64,000 bases of DNA, taken from NCBI GenBank assembly GCA_958295845.1, contig OY282376.1:757022-821021 (forward strand), read 5' to 3'. Under the pieces are notes generated by a model, which worked only from the letters and a program-made list of their open reading frames with translations, searched no databases and was not told the DNA's origin. The DNA comes from Caldilineaceae bacterium (GTDB lineage Bacteria; Chloroflexota; Anaerolineae; Caldilineales; Caldilineaceae). Below are positions 52,949 through 61,262 of this stretch, piece after piece (position 1 is the stretch's first letter; each line of letters begins with the position of its first letter). A program made the translations under genes and the position numbers.

Positions 52949-53926
52949 CTAAAACTCCCCCTCCCTCACATTCCCCTTCCCTAACCTCTTCACCACCTTC
53001 GGCTCCACCGCCTCATTATCCGCCAGCACGCCCTTACCCTTCTTCAGCTTCTTCACCGCAACACTGTCCAGCCCCGCCAGCTTCTCCGCCCCCGCCAACG
53101 CCTTCAAATCCCCACCATAATAATCAAACCACGGCAGCCCCGCCGCCGTGTACTCCATCGCCGTAGGCGGCATGCTCGGCGGATGAGCGCCCGTCACACT
53201 GAAGAACTGAATACTGTTCACAATATGCACATAACAACGCGAACGCACCGAAGTCTCCCACGCTTCAAAACTGTTCTCGTCCTCGTATATCTCCTGCCGC
53301 ATGAGACCGCCCGGAGCCAGACCCATCTCCTCAACTGGCTCCGAAAAGGCGCGTAGTGGGGCATAGGCAATCGGCATGAACTCCTCTTCTTCCCTCTCGT
53401 AATAAGACGGCTTAATGGGATAAACCACGATCTGCAGCCCGCCGTGCTCCGCCTCCCCCGTCAACTGCTCCTCGGCCGTATATCCTTCGCCCAGAGGCAT
53501 CGCCACAAACTGCCGGATCATCCCCTTCATCACCGAAAACCCGTCCAACCACGGCTGATCCGGGATCACAACATAATCCTGCGGCTCCCTTGACAGCTCG
53601 TTCTCCCAACCCTCACCCGTCACCGCATTGATCTTTCCTGCCGCCACCTTAACAGCCATCGGATACGAACCGCTGAAATTGAGCCACATCGCCTCCGCCT
53701 GGTACATCGGCAGAAAGACGCCTCCGTGCGCGTTCCAACCCGCCGGCACTCTCTCCGCGTAATCGTCCACGAGATTGAGCGGAAACGTCCCAAGCCCCGG
53801 CGGCAGCGAATAAGCTCTGTTATCATCCGGTATGCGCAACGTTCTCTGGAACGAAATCCGGCACTCCGCATCCTTATGTACCTCCGGAAATCGAAAAATC
53901 AGGTCGTCGTTCTTCAATTCAATCAT
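52949..53926 (-). CDS. Conserved-looking protein of unknown function downstream of HTH regulator
   Basis: A 325-residue soluble protein rich in aromatic and Pro residues, with no signal peptide or span. Recognisable stretches include YSLPPGLGTFPLNLVDDYAE, GVFLPMYQAEAMWLNFSG, VKVAAGKINAVTGEGW, VVIPDQPWLDGFSV and GLQIVVYPIKPSYYE. The last 40 residues are Lys-rich. I do not recognise a named family. It is immediately downstream (41 bases) of the HTH gene and should share its operator-controlled promoter. The ATG at 53926 is preceded by GAGGAA. Confidence 0.7.
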   Translation of the reverse strand: MIELKNDDLIFRFPEVHKDAECRISFQRTLRIPDDNRAYSLPPGLGTFPLNLVDDYAERVPAGWNAHGGVFLPMYQAEAMWLNFSGSYPMAVKVAAGKINAVTGEGWENELSREPQDYVVIPDQPWLDGFSVMKGMIRQFVAMPLGEGYTAEEQLTGEAEHGGLQIVVYPIKPSYYEREEEEFMPIAYAPLRAFSEPVEEMGLAPGGLMRQEIYEDENSFEAWETSVRSRCYVHIVNSIQFFSVTGAHPPSMPPTAMEYTAAGLPWFDYYGGDLKALAGAEKLAGLDSVAVKKLKKGKGVLADNEAVEPKVVKRLGKGNVREGEF

Positions 53927-53967
53927 CTCTGGTTCCTCTCGGGTCATTTCCCCATGTGACACCGGCC

Positions 53968-54318
53968 TCACCAATCTCCGTCCCGTATCTCCCTCGCGAC
54001 GCTTTCAATCGCGTGATCGGGCGCATCCCGCAGTTGCCGCAACAGGTCAGCGAACAGCTTCGGCCTCCGCAGAATGATATCCCGAAGGTCGCTCGAGACT
54101 TTGCCCGCCATCGCCAGCAAAAGGTCCGCATCCTCGCCCAACTCCCCGGCCAGACGGCGTATAGTCGCCTCCGAAGGCGGCGCGACCTGGTCTCGCTCGA
54201 TCTTGCTCAAATACGACGGCTCCACCCCAATGCGCTGCGCAACCTGCCGCACCGAGAAGGACCGGTCTTCTTTGAACCTCTTATCGCGAACGGAACGGAT
54301 ATACTTGCCGAATGTCAT
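53968..54318 (-). CDS. XRE-family HTH transcriptional regulator
   Basis: A 116-residue Cro/CI-type repressor. The N-terminus MTFGKYIRSVRDKRF leads into the HTH SVRQVAQRIGVEPSYLSKIERDQVAPPSEATIRRLAGELGEDAD, then LLLAMAGKVSSDLRDIILRRPKLFADLLRQL. This HTH plus helical tail layout occurs in many autoregulated phage or module repressors. It starts directly at the end of a strong promoter whose -10 box lies inside a palindrome, so it probably represses itself and the unknown gene downstream. Confidence 0.9.
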   Translation of the reverse strand: MTFGKYIRSVRDKRFKEDRSFSVRQVAQRIGVEPSYLSKIERDQVAPPSEATIRRLAGELGEDADLLLAMAGKVSSDLRDIILRRPKLFADLLRQLRDAPDHAIESVAREIRDGDW

Positions 54319-54337
54319 GTGTACTACATAGTACACA
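54318..54337 (-). promoter_or_regulatory. Operator palindrome at the HTH gene start
   Basis: Nine-bp perfect inverted repeat TGTGTACTA/TAGTACACA separated by two bases, covering the -10 box and reaching the ATG. It is the likely autoregulatory binding site of the HTH protein. Confidence 0.65.
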
Positions 54338-54356
54338 ACAATAAGGCAACTGTCAA
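54328..54356 (-). promoter_or_regulatory. Promoter of the HTH-unknown operon
   Basis: On the minus strand, a perfect TTGACA (complement of 54351-54356), 17 bases, then TACTAT (complement of 54328-54333). The transcript would begin within about five bases of the ATG, giving a nearly leaderless mRNA. Confidence 0.7.
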
Positions 54357-54498
54357 GAGGGTAATTCTAAATCCGTGGAATTTGATGTTTGAGCTATCCC
54401 AAATTGGGAAAGAATCAAATAAAGTGGACAGTGGCGTCCAATCGTTCCCGCCGTCGCGAAAAGTAGCTAAATAGAGTGGTTTCCCAGAGCCTCCACCC

Positions 54499-55740
54499 TC
54501 ACGCACTCTCCTCCTCCGCCCGCGCCTCATGCAGCGCGCCCAACCGCAACAACTGCGGCGACAGTGCCGCCGCCCCCGCCACCACCAGAATCGTCCCAAT
54601 CCCCCCACTCACAACCGAAATCACCGGCCCGAAATACTGCGCCACCAGACCCGACTCAAAGCCGCCCAACTCATTCGACGCCCCGATGAAAATCCCGCTC
54701 ACCGCCGAAACACGCCCCCGCATCCGGTCCGGCGTCAGCAGCTGCGTCAGCGTCTGACGTACCACCATGCTGATATTGTCCAGCGCCCCCGTCAGAAACA
54801 GCATCGCCCATGAGAGCCCGAAGTTCTCCGAAAAGCCAAATACAATCGTCGCCACGCCGAAACCGGCCACTCCCAGCAGCAGCCCCCGCCCCGCCCGCTT
54901 CATCGGGGGCAGATAGACCATCGCCACCGCCATCAAAAACGCCCCGACCGCCGGCGCCGCACGCAAGTACCCGAACCCCGTCGCGCCCACGTTCAGAATA
55001 TCTTCCGCAAAGATTGGCAGCAGATAGACCGCCCCACCCAGCAGCACCGCAAACAGGTCCAACGCCATGATCGTGAACAGAATCCGTTTGTCCCACACAA
55101 AACGGATCCCGCCCAGCAGCGTCTGCCAGTTGGCCGGCTCCGGCTTCTCGTCCGCCGGCCGAAATTGGATGCGGGTAAGGATAAACGCCAGCCACAACGA
55201 ACCCGCCGCAGCCAAAAAATACGCACTCTGTACACTGACGGCGACCACGATACCGCCCAAAGCCGGCCCCACCACCGACGCAATATGCATCAAGCTCATG
55301 TTCCACGTCACCGCGTTCGGAAAAACCTCCGCCGGCACCAGCTGCGGCAGCAGCGCCGTCCGCGCCGGACGTCCCACCGTCATCATGCTGGCGTCCAGGA
55401 AGAGCAGCGCATACATCCATCCCACCGGCCCTTCCGTGATCGAAAATGCCGCCAGTGCCAGCGACGTCACCGTCATCCCCAGCAGGCTGATGATCGACAA
55501 CCGCCGCCGTTCATAACGGTCCGCCAGCAACCCCGCCGGCAGCGCCATCACCATCAGCGGCAGCGCCTGCGCCAGCCCCACCAACCCCAGCGAGAGCGCC
55601 TCTCCCGTGCGCTGGTAGATCTCCCAGGCGATCGCGATACTTTGAATATAGGTCGCCATCCGCGCCACCACCCAGCCAATTACATACAGCCGGTAGTCGC
55701 GAATGCGAAATGCAGCGTATGGGTCTTGCGAGCGGGTCAA
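54499..55740 (-). CDS. MFS transporter, EntS/MFS_3-like
   Basis: A 413-residue transporter with about 12 spans. The N-terminus FRIRDYRLYVIGWVVARMATYIQSIAIAWEIYQRTG is typical of the MFS_3/EntS group. Then come the motif A GLLADRYERRRLSI, FLDASMMTVGRPARTALLPQLV and TWNMSLMHIASVVGPALGGIVVA. The C-terminus ends in a short acidic tail. The start is TTG with GGAG upstream. The exported compound is unknown. The gene is separated from the HTH module by 180 bases. Confidence 0.9.
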   Translation of the reverse strand: MTRSQDPYAAFRIRDYRLYVIGWVVARMATYIQSIAIAWEIYQRTGEALSLGLVGLAQALPLMVMALPAGLLADRYERRRLSIISLLGMTVTSLALAAFSITEGPVGWMYALLFLDASMMTVGRPARTALLPQLVPAEVFPNAVTWNMSLMHIASVVGPALGGIVVAVSVQSAYFLAAAGSLWLAFILTRIQFRPADEKPEPANWQTLLGGIRFVWDKRILFTIMALDLFAVLLGGAVYLLPIFAEDILNVGATGFGYLRAAPAVGAFLMAVAMVYLPPMKRAGRGLLLGVAGFGVATIVFGFSENFGLSWAMLFLTGALDNISMVVRQTLTQLLTPDRMRGRVSAVSGIFIGASNELGGFESGLVAQYFGPVISVVSGGIGTILVVAGAAALSPQLLRLGALHEARAEEESA

Positions 55741-56014
55741 AAGAAAAACTCCAGTGGACAGGTGGGCAGAACCCTATTGAACGTCAAAAAGCCCCTATTG
55801 TCCAACCCTACATCGGGCGCGCCCGCCCGACGCCCGCGCATTCGGGCCCGGTAGTACTTTCAAATAGGACGGCGGCTGTACAACAAAGAAGTAGGGGAGC
55901 GACTGCGACGCAGCCGGATCTGGCTAATTTTTCGTGTCTCTTTGCGAATTCACTGACGTCAACCGCCCTGCCCTCGACGAGGGTGGTCTACCAGCTCTCT
56001 TATTGATCAGCCGA

Positions 56015-56263
56015 TCACTTTCGCTGCGTGATGCGGCACTTCTCGTGAACGAACTCAGGGTCGAGGTCAGCGCCAGTCTCCCAGCCGATAGTGTCAAATG
56101 AGACGCGAACCGATCCAAAGACCTTCGGGTCTCTGATCTTACCAAAAATTCCGAAATCTAGGTATGGCTTCATGTCAAGTAGCCCCTTCTCCCCACTCTC
56201 AAAGGCCACCGACAGGACATAGTCCTCTTCACACTCGACAGAAACTACCACAGGGCAAATCAA
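56015..56263 (-). CDS. DUF2442 family protein
   Basis: An 82-residue protein matching DUF2442: VVVSVECEEDYVLSVAFESGEKGLLDMKPYLDFGIFGKIRDPKVF, then VSFDTIGWETGADLDPEFV. The family typically pairs with a DUF4160 gene and is suspected to form toxin-antitoxin-like modules. No DUF4160 partner is visible on either side, so this copy stands alone. The TTG start is the best in-frame option. Flanking spacers of about 270 and 70 bases hold no gene. Confidence 0.75.
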   Translation of the reverse strand: MICPVVVSVECEEDYVLSVAFESGEKGLLDMKPYLDFGIFGKIRDPKVFGSVRVSFDTIGWETGADLDPEFVHEKCRITQRK

Positions 56264-56271
56264 ATTACGCA

Positions 56272-56330
56272 GCCCCTAACCCCTGCAGTTCCCCTGCCGT
56301 TCTCCCGCAGTTTCCCCGCAGTCACCCCGC
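56272..56330 (+). repeat. Diverged CTGCAGTT repeat array, copy 9
   Basis: A run of CCCCTGCAGTT, CCCCTGCCGTT, CTCCCGCAGTT and CCCCGCAGTC units directly after the stop codon of the minus-strand TldE gene. It reads as the end element of the TGACCACT repeat, itself amplified; + strand orientation. A weaker ATCCACTATCCACTG remnant follows TldD at 57735-57758. Confidence 0.6.
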
Positions 56331-56332
56331 AT

Positions 56333-57682
56333 TTACACCCCCCCAATCATCACCCCGTCCACCCGTATCGTCGGCGACCCCAGCGCACCCATCATCGGCA
56401 CAAAAGTCAGGTCGTTCCCGACCGCCTTGACATTGTGCAGCAGCTCCTGCATCGGCAGCGCGATCGTCACCTCGTTCACAGGATGGCTCAACTCGCCGTT
56501 CTCGATCCAGTACCCCTTCGCCGAAATCGAATAGTCCCCGCTGATCGGGTTGATGCTCGCCGTGTTCATCACGCTCTCCACGTACAGCCCCTGCTCCACC
56601 CCGCCGAGCACCTCCTCCGGCGTCTCCTGACCCGGCTGGAAGTAGAAGTTGCTCGCGTCCAGCGTCGGCATCGACGAGTGCGAGCGTCGGCTGGCGTTGC
56701 CCGTCGAGCTTGCCGTCCCGTCACGCGTGGCCGTGTAGTGATCATGCAAGGCCGTCTGCAAGACGCCTTCATCGATTAAGCGCGTCGCCGCCGTCGGCAC
56801 CCCCTCATCGTCAAACGGCCGCGTCGCGATCCCGCCCGGCAACCGCCCGTTGTCCAGCACAGTGACCATATCCGCAGCCACTGTCTCGCCAATCTTGCCC
56901 TCCAGGAAGGACCGGTTGCGCTGCATCGCGTCGGCGCCCAACGCCCGCGACAGCGCGCCCAGCACGCTCGTCGCCGCCATCGGCGAGTAGACCACCGACG
57001 CCCGCTGCGTCGGCACCGGCTTGCCGCCCAACATCCCCACCGCCTTGCGCGCCGCATCCTTCCCGACCGCTGACGGCTTGAAGTCGCCCAGCCGCGAGCC
57101 AAAATCAAACCCAAACGCCACCGACCGGTCACTCTCATCCGCGGCCATCGCCATCACAAAACCGCCGATAAAGCTCTTGTCGTAACTGCCCGCGACACCC
57201 TTCGAGTTCGCAACTGCCACCGTCCCGTACTGGCTGATCAGCGTGCAGCGATTCGTCAGGACGACGCGTTCGTCATAGCGCAAAGCGGCCTTCTCTATCC
57301 GCCGCGCCATCTCAACCTTGCGCCCGATCGGCAGATCGACGATCGCCTGATCATAGACCTCCAAATCCTCCTCCGGGAGCGGCTGCGGCGCCGGCAGAGA
57401 TCGGTACTCGTCGCCGTCCGCGACGTCAGCCAGGTTGACCGCCGACTCGATCGTCTTTTCAATACTGCCCGCCCCAAAATCGGACGTGTATGCATAGCCC
57501 ATCTTGCCGTCCCGGACCACCCGCACACCCAGCCCCTTCGAGCCCGCCTGCGAAAGCTTTTCCACCTCTCCCCGGTCTACATTGACCGACGTATTCTGCC
57601 CGACATTGATAAAGGCCTCCGCCTCCACGCCCCGCTCAACCGCCTTAGAAACGACGTCCTTGGCAAATTCAAGATAATCCAC
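56333..57682 (-). CDS. TldE/PmbA-family protease subunit
   Basis: A 449-residue member of the U62 family without the HExxxH zinc motif, so the TldE-type partner. Motifs are SVNVDRGEVEKLSQAGSKGLGVRVVRDGKMGYAYTSD, later VLDNGRLPGGIATRPFDDEGVPT, and the family end DYSISAKGYWIENGELSHPVNEVTIA. With TldD it forms a heterodimeric peptidase acting on unfolded peptides (for example microcin or modified peptide maturation). GAGGAG precedes the GTG start. It lies 77 bases downstream of tldD. Confidence 0.92.
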   Translation of the reverse strand: MDYLEFAKDVVSKAVERGVEAEAFINVGQNTSVNVDRGEVEKLSQAGSKGLGVRVVRDGKMGYAYTSDFGAGSIEKTIESAVNLADVADGDEYRSLPAPQPLPEEDLEVYDQAIVDLPIGRKVEMARRIEKAALRYDERVVLTNRCTLISQYGTVAVANSKGVAGSYDKSFIGGFVMAMAADESDRSVAFGFDFGSRLGDFKPSAVGKDAARKAVGMLGGKPVPTQRASVVYSPMAATSVLGALSRALGADAMQRNRSFLEGKIGETVAADMVTVLDNGRLPGGIATRPFDDEGVPTAATRLIDEGVLQTALHDHYTATRDGTASSTGNASRRSHSSMPTLDASNFYFQPGQETPEEVLGGVEQGLYVESVMNTASINPISGDYSISAKGYWIENGELSHPVNEVTIALPMQELLHNVKAVGNDLTFVPMMGALGSPTIRVDGVMIGGV

Positions 57683-57759
57683 GTCTACACTCCTCGTCCC
57701 GCTCCCAAAAACGCAGGCTAAATGTATGTCTCAAACTACTATCCACTATCCACTGCCCT

Positions 57760-59148
57760 TCATTCCGTGCCGCCGACCGTCAGCTTTGGCACGCGCACCG
57801 TCGGCTGGCCGACGCTGACCCGCGCCCACTGCCCCTTGCCGCACATGCCCCGCCCCGGATCCAGCGACATGTCTGTCCCGATCATGTCGATCAGACGCAG
57901 AGTCTCCGGCCCGTTGCCGACCAGCGTCGCGCCCCGCACCGGCGCCGTCAGCTTGCCGTCCTCGATCAGCCAGCCCTCAGTCACCGTGAAAACATAGTCC
58001 CCGCGGCCGATCTCCACCTGGCCGCCGCCCAGCCTCTTGGCGTACAGCCCCTTCTTCACCGAGCCGATGATCTCCTCCGGGTCGTGCGGGCCCGCATCAA
58101 TATACGTATTCGTCATGCGCGGCATCGGCATGTCGCGGAACGACTGCCGCCGCCCGTTGCCCGTCGACGCCCGGCCCGCCCGTCGCGCCTCCGTCAGGTC
58201 CCACATATACTCCTTCAGAATGCCGTTCTCGATCAGCACAGTCCGGTTCGTCGGCGCTCCCTCGTCATCGAAGCGCATCGTCCCTCGCCGGCCCGGGATC
58301 GTACCGTCGTCGTAAGCGGTCAGGAAATCCGGCCCCACCTTCTCGCCCACCAGCCCCGTGTAGGCCGAGGCCCCCTTCGTGATAAAGTCGGCCTCCATGC
58401 AGTGGCCGCAAGCCTCGTGAAAGAGGACGCCGCCCCACCCATTGTTGATCACGACCGCCATCTCACCGGCGGGCGCCGGCCTCGCGTCCAACATCAGCAG
58501 CGCCGTGTCAGCCGCCTCCGGCATCATCTTCACCGGGTCGCGGTCGTCGAAAAACTCCAGCCCAATCTGCCCCCCGATCCCAGTGGCGCTCGACTGGCGC
58601 ACGTCCCCCTTCTGCGCCGCCACCTGCCCCTGAAACTCAATAAAGGCGCGGTCATCCTCCGCCCAAACACCCTCTGTGTTGTATACCCAGACCCGACGCC
58701 GCGTCTCCGTATAGCCGCACTGCACACTGACAATATGCGGGCTGTGCTGCCGTGTGACCTCGTCCATCTCCCGCAAAATACCGGCCTTCTCCTGCGTCGA
58801 CATCTCCTCGAAAGGGCGCTCGATCCGGGATTCGACCGGACTCTCCCCCTTCGTCAGGTCGGCGCACACCTGCGCATTGTTTGCGTTCTGGCCCGCGGCC
58901 GCCGCAACCCCAGCCGCCTCGATCAGCGACTCCTCCGTAAGATCATCAGTGTAGGCGTAGGCCGCGTTGTTGCCGTAGAAGACCCTTACGCCCCCTCCGA
59001 TGTCATTGCCTTGCGTCGCCTTCTCCAGACGGCCCTCGTCCAGCGTCAGCGAAAGACTCTCCTTGTTCTCCAAATAGACTTCTGCCAGGTCGGCGCCATT
59101 TGTGAGCCCGGCATCCAATACCCTGCGGATCGATTCATTGGGAAGCAT
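57760..59148 (-). CDS. tldD: TldD-family zinc metalloprotease subunit
   Basis: A 462-residue catalytic partner. It contains GGVLFHEACGHCMEADFITKG, with the zinc motif HEACGH at about residues 243-248, and later GRRGTMRFDDEGAPTNRTVLIENG and NTYIDAGPHDPEEIIGSVKKGLYAKRLGGGQVE. The ATG at 59148 follows AGGAGA by five bases; the TTG at 59163 lies before that site. The TldD/TldE pair is intact. Their usual peptide targets may include leader peptides, but no RiPP precursor is visible nearby. Confidence 0.94.
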   Translation of the reverse strand: MLPNESIRRVLDAGLTNGADLAEVYLENKESLSLTLDEGRLEKATQGNDIGGGVRVFYGNNAAYAYTDDLTEESLIEAAGVAAAAGQNANNAQVCADLTKGESPVESRIERPFEEMSTQEKAGILREMDEVTRQHSPHIVSVQCGYTETRRRVWVYNTEGVWAEDDRAFIEFQGQVAAQKGDVRQSSATGIGGQIGLEFFDDRDPVKMMPEAADTALLMLDARPAPAGEMAVVINNGWGGVLFHEACGHCMEADFITKGASAYTGLVGEKVGPDFLTAYDDGTIPGRRGTMRFDDEGAPTNRTVLIENGILKEYMWDLTEARRAGRASTGNGRRQSFRDMPMPRMTNTYIDAGPHDPEEIIGSVKKGLYAKRLGGGQVEIGRGDYVFTVTEGWLIEDGKLTAPVRGATLVGNGPETLRLIDMIGTDMSLDPGRGMCGKGQWARVSVGQPTVRVPKLTVGGTE

Positions 59149-59192
59149 AGGTTCTCCTGTCAATTCAAGCTGAGCGGCCTGCTGATTAAGGC

Positions 59193-60008
59193 TTAATTGG
59201 AAACCTGATTCAACCGCTGCACATCCTCTTCATCCAGCGCCAGCGTCAACGCCTCCAGATTCTGCCGCATATGGTCGCGGTTCGTCGACATCGGAATCGT
59301 CACCACCTGCGGCTGCCGCGTCAGCCACCGAACTGCTACCTGCGCCGCAGATGCGCCATGCTTGCGCGCAACCGCCTGCACCGTCTCGTTCTGCATCACA
59401 CCGTCCTTCAGCGGACAATATGCGGTGAGGACAATATTGTTCTCCTGGCAATAGCGCAACAGCCCATTCTGCTCCGGGTCGCGCGTGTATAAGTTGTATC
59501 GGACCTGGTTAGTCACAACCGGCGTCTCGCACAGCGCCTGCGCCTCCTGCAGCAGCGCAACGTCAAAATTGCTCACGCCAACCCGCTTCACCCGGCCCTC
59601 CGCCGCCACCCGGTTGAGCGCCCTGAAAGTCTCCTCCAGCGGCACGTCAGGATTCGGCCAGTGAATGAGGTACATGTCGGCATAATCCGTCTGCAAATGT
59701 TCCAGGCTGCGGTCCAGCGCCCGTAACAGATCGTCGTAGCGTAAATTGTCGGTCAATACCTTGGTCGTCAGGAAAATCTCCTCACGCGCGAAATCCTGCA
59801 TCGCCCTTCCTACCAACTCCTCGCAATGACCGACACCGTACATCTCCGCAGTGTCAATGTGACTGTACCCCATCTCGATCGCATCCCGGATCAGGGCCGT
59901 CATCTCCCCATCCCGCGAATAGTCGCGGCTGCGGCCGCCCCCCATCTGCCACGTGCCCAATCCCAATACAGGAAGACGTCCACCGTCATTGAGCGTAAGA
60001 GTCTCCAT
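59193..60008 (-). CDS. Aldo/keto reductase
   Basis: A 271-residue NADPH-dependent (alpha/beta)8 barrel. Catalytic tetrad elements are HIDTAEMYGVG (Asp and Tyr), LTTKVLTDN (Lys) and DMYLIHWPNPDVP (His). The C-terminal segment VTIPMSTNRDHMRQNLEAL is the cofactor-binding loop in altered form. It starts at ATG 60008 with AAGGAG about 14 bases upstream. It lies 45 bases before tldD on the same strand and could be co-transcribed. The substrate is unknown. Confidence 0.92.
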   Translation of the reverse strand: METLTLNDGGRLPVLGLGTWQMGGGRSRDYSRDGEMTALIRDAIEMGYSHIDTAEMYGVGHCEELVGRAMQDFAREEIFLTTKVLTDNLRYDDLLRALDRSLEHLQTDYADMYLIHWPNPDVPLEETFRALNRVAAEGRVKRVGVSNFDVALLQEAQALCETPVVTNQVRYNLYTRDPEQNGLLRYCQENNIVLTAYCPLKDGVMQNETVQAVARKHGASAAQVAVRWLTRQPQVVTIPMSTNRDHMRQNLEALTLALDEEDVQRLNQVSN

Positions 60009-60277
60009 TCTCAACAGTTCTCCTTGTGCGTTGCTTCTACCACCTCAAACGGGAGCGCCCGCCGAATGCCTGCGCACCCTGTCTGTTTCTCCTGCAAAGT
60101 ATACGCCACAGGATAGGATTCCAGAATTTCCCAACCGTTCTTACGCAATCTCTGTCCAAACCTGCACAACCCCGATCAGCACTTTTCGCGCCGACAGGAA
60201 ACATCCAGTAGCCCTTACCCACTACATTACCCGTTCCTCCTCCCAATATCAGCCATCCGTCAGCCAGATGTCAGAGA

Positions 60278-60323
60278 GTTCTGTTTGTTCGGTATTGACA
60301 GAACAAACAGAACCTGCTAAATT
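60278..60323 (+). promoter_or_regulatory. Palindromic operator with embedded promoter, ABC-2 operon
   Basis: Perfect 13-bp inverted repeat GTTCTGTTTGTTC/GAACAAACAGAAC (60278-60290 and 60301-60313) with a 10-base spacer. A -35 TTGACA (60295-60300) and -10 TAAATT (60318-60323) are spaced 17 bases, so the right arm fills the promoter spacer. This is a strong repressor-site layout. The operon's own regulator gene at 63414 is the obvious candidate to bind it. Confidence 0.75.
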
Positions 60324-60395
60324 CGATTACATCGCTTGCAGACGTAGCGACTCGCAAACGATCGGCACATTCGCCTGGATATAAGGAGCAACAGC

Positions 60396-61262
60396 ATGGC
60401 ACAACCCGCGATCTCAGTGAAGGATCTGAGTTTCAGCTACGGCGACATCCTCGCCGTAGACGATATCTCCTTCGACGTGGCCGGAGGCGAAGTAATCGGC
60501 TTCCTCGGCCCCAACGGCGCCGGTAAATCCACCGTCGTCAAAATGCTGACCGGTCAGCTGACGCCCCAAAACGGCTCAGCCACCCTCCTTGGCATGGACA
60601 TTGTCAAGGAGCGCAAACAGGTTCAGCAGGAATTCGGCATCTCCTTCGAATTCACCAACCTGTACGAGCAGATGAGCGCTGTCGAAAATCTCAATCTCTT
60701 CGCCAAACTCTACAAAGTAGCCAATTTCGACGCCATGAACCTGCTCGAAAAGGTCGGCCTTGGCGGCCGCGAAAAAGAACACGTCGCCAACTACTCCAAA
60801 GGCATGAAGCAACGTCTCATGATGGCGCGCGCCCTCGTAAGCGACCCCCAAATGCTCTTCCTCGACGAACCGACCGACGGTCTCGATCCCGTCTCCACCG
60901 AGACGATCCACACCTTGATCCGCGCCGCTACCCAGCAAGGGACCACCGTCTTTCTGACCACGCATGATATGGTCGAAGCCGACAAGCTGTCCGACCGGGT
61001 CGCCTTCCTCAATCAGGGCAAAATCGTCGCCCTCGACACGCCGGCCCGTCTCAAACAACGCTTCGGCATGCGCGCCCTCAAAGTAGAGGTCGAACGGCCC
61101 AACGGCGATATCGAAGTGCGCGAAGTAACGCTCGATGAAGACCAGACCCCGCAGACAGTCTTCGATCTCTTAAAGAACGAACGCATCCTCACCGTCCACA
61201 GCGAGGAAGCAACGCTGGAAGATATCTTCTTCGATATCACCGGCAGGGGGTTACAAGGATGA
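60396..61262 (+). CDS. ABC transporter ATP-binding protein (ABC-2 export type)
   Basis: A 288-residue ATPase. Walker A is GPNGAGKST near residue 39, with ISFEFTNLYEQMSAVENL (Q-loop area), signature YSKGMKQRLMMARAL (SKG variant of SGG), Walker B LFLDEPTDGLDPVS and the H-loop THDMVEADKLSDR. The C-terminal 60 residues (LKVEVERPNGDIEVREV) fit DrrA/NatA-like exporters. AAGGAG lies 12 bases upstream of the ATG. The stop overlaps the next permease by four bases. Confidence 0.94.
   Translation: MAQPAISVKDLSFSYGDILAVDDISFDVAGGEVIGFLGPNGAGKSTVVKMLTGQLTPQNGSATLLGMDIVKERKQVQQEFGISFEFTNLYEQMSAVENLNLFAKLYKVANFDAMNLLEKVGLGGREKEHVANYSKGMKQRLMMARALVSDPQMLFLDEPTDGLDPVSTETIHTLIRAATQQGTTVFLTTHDMVEADKLSDRVAFLNQGKIVALDTPARLKQRFGMRALKVEVERPNGDIEVREVTLDEDQTPQTVFDLLKNERILTVHSEEATLEDIFFDITGRGLQG

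Noticed and set aside
55741..56014. Possible small gene between MFS and DUF2442
   Set aside because: Short frames only, no start signals and no recognisable motif.
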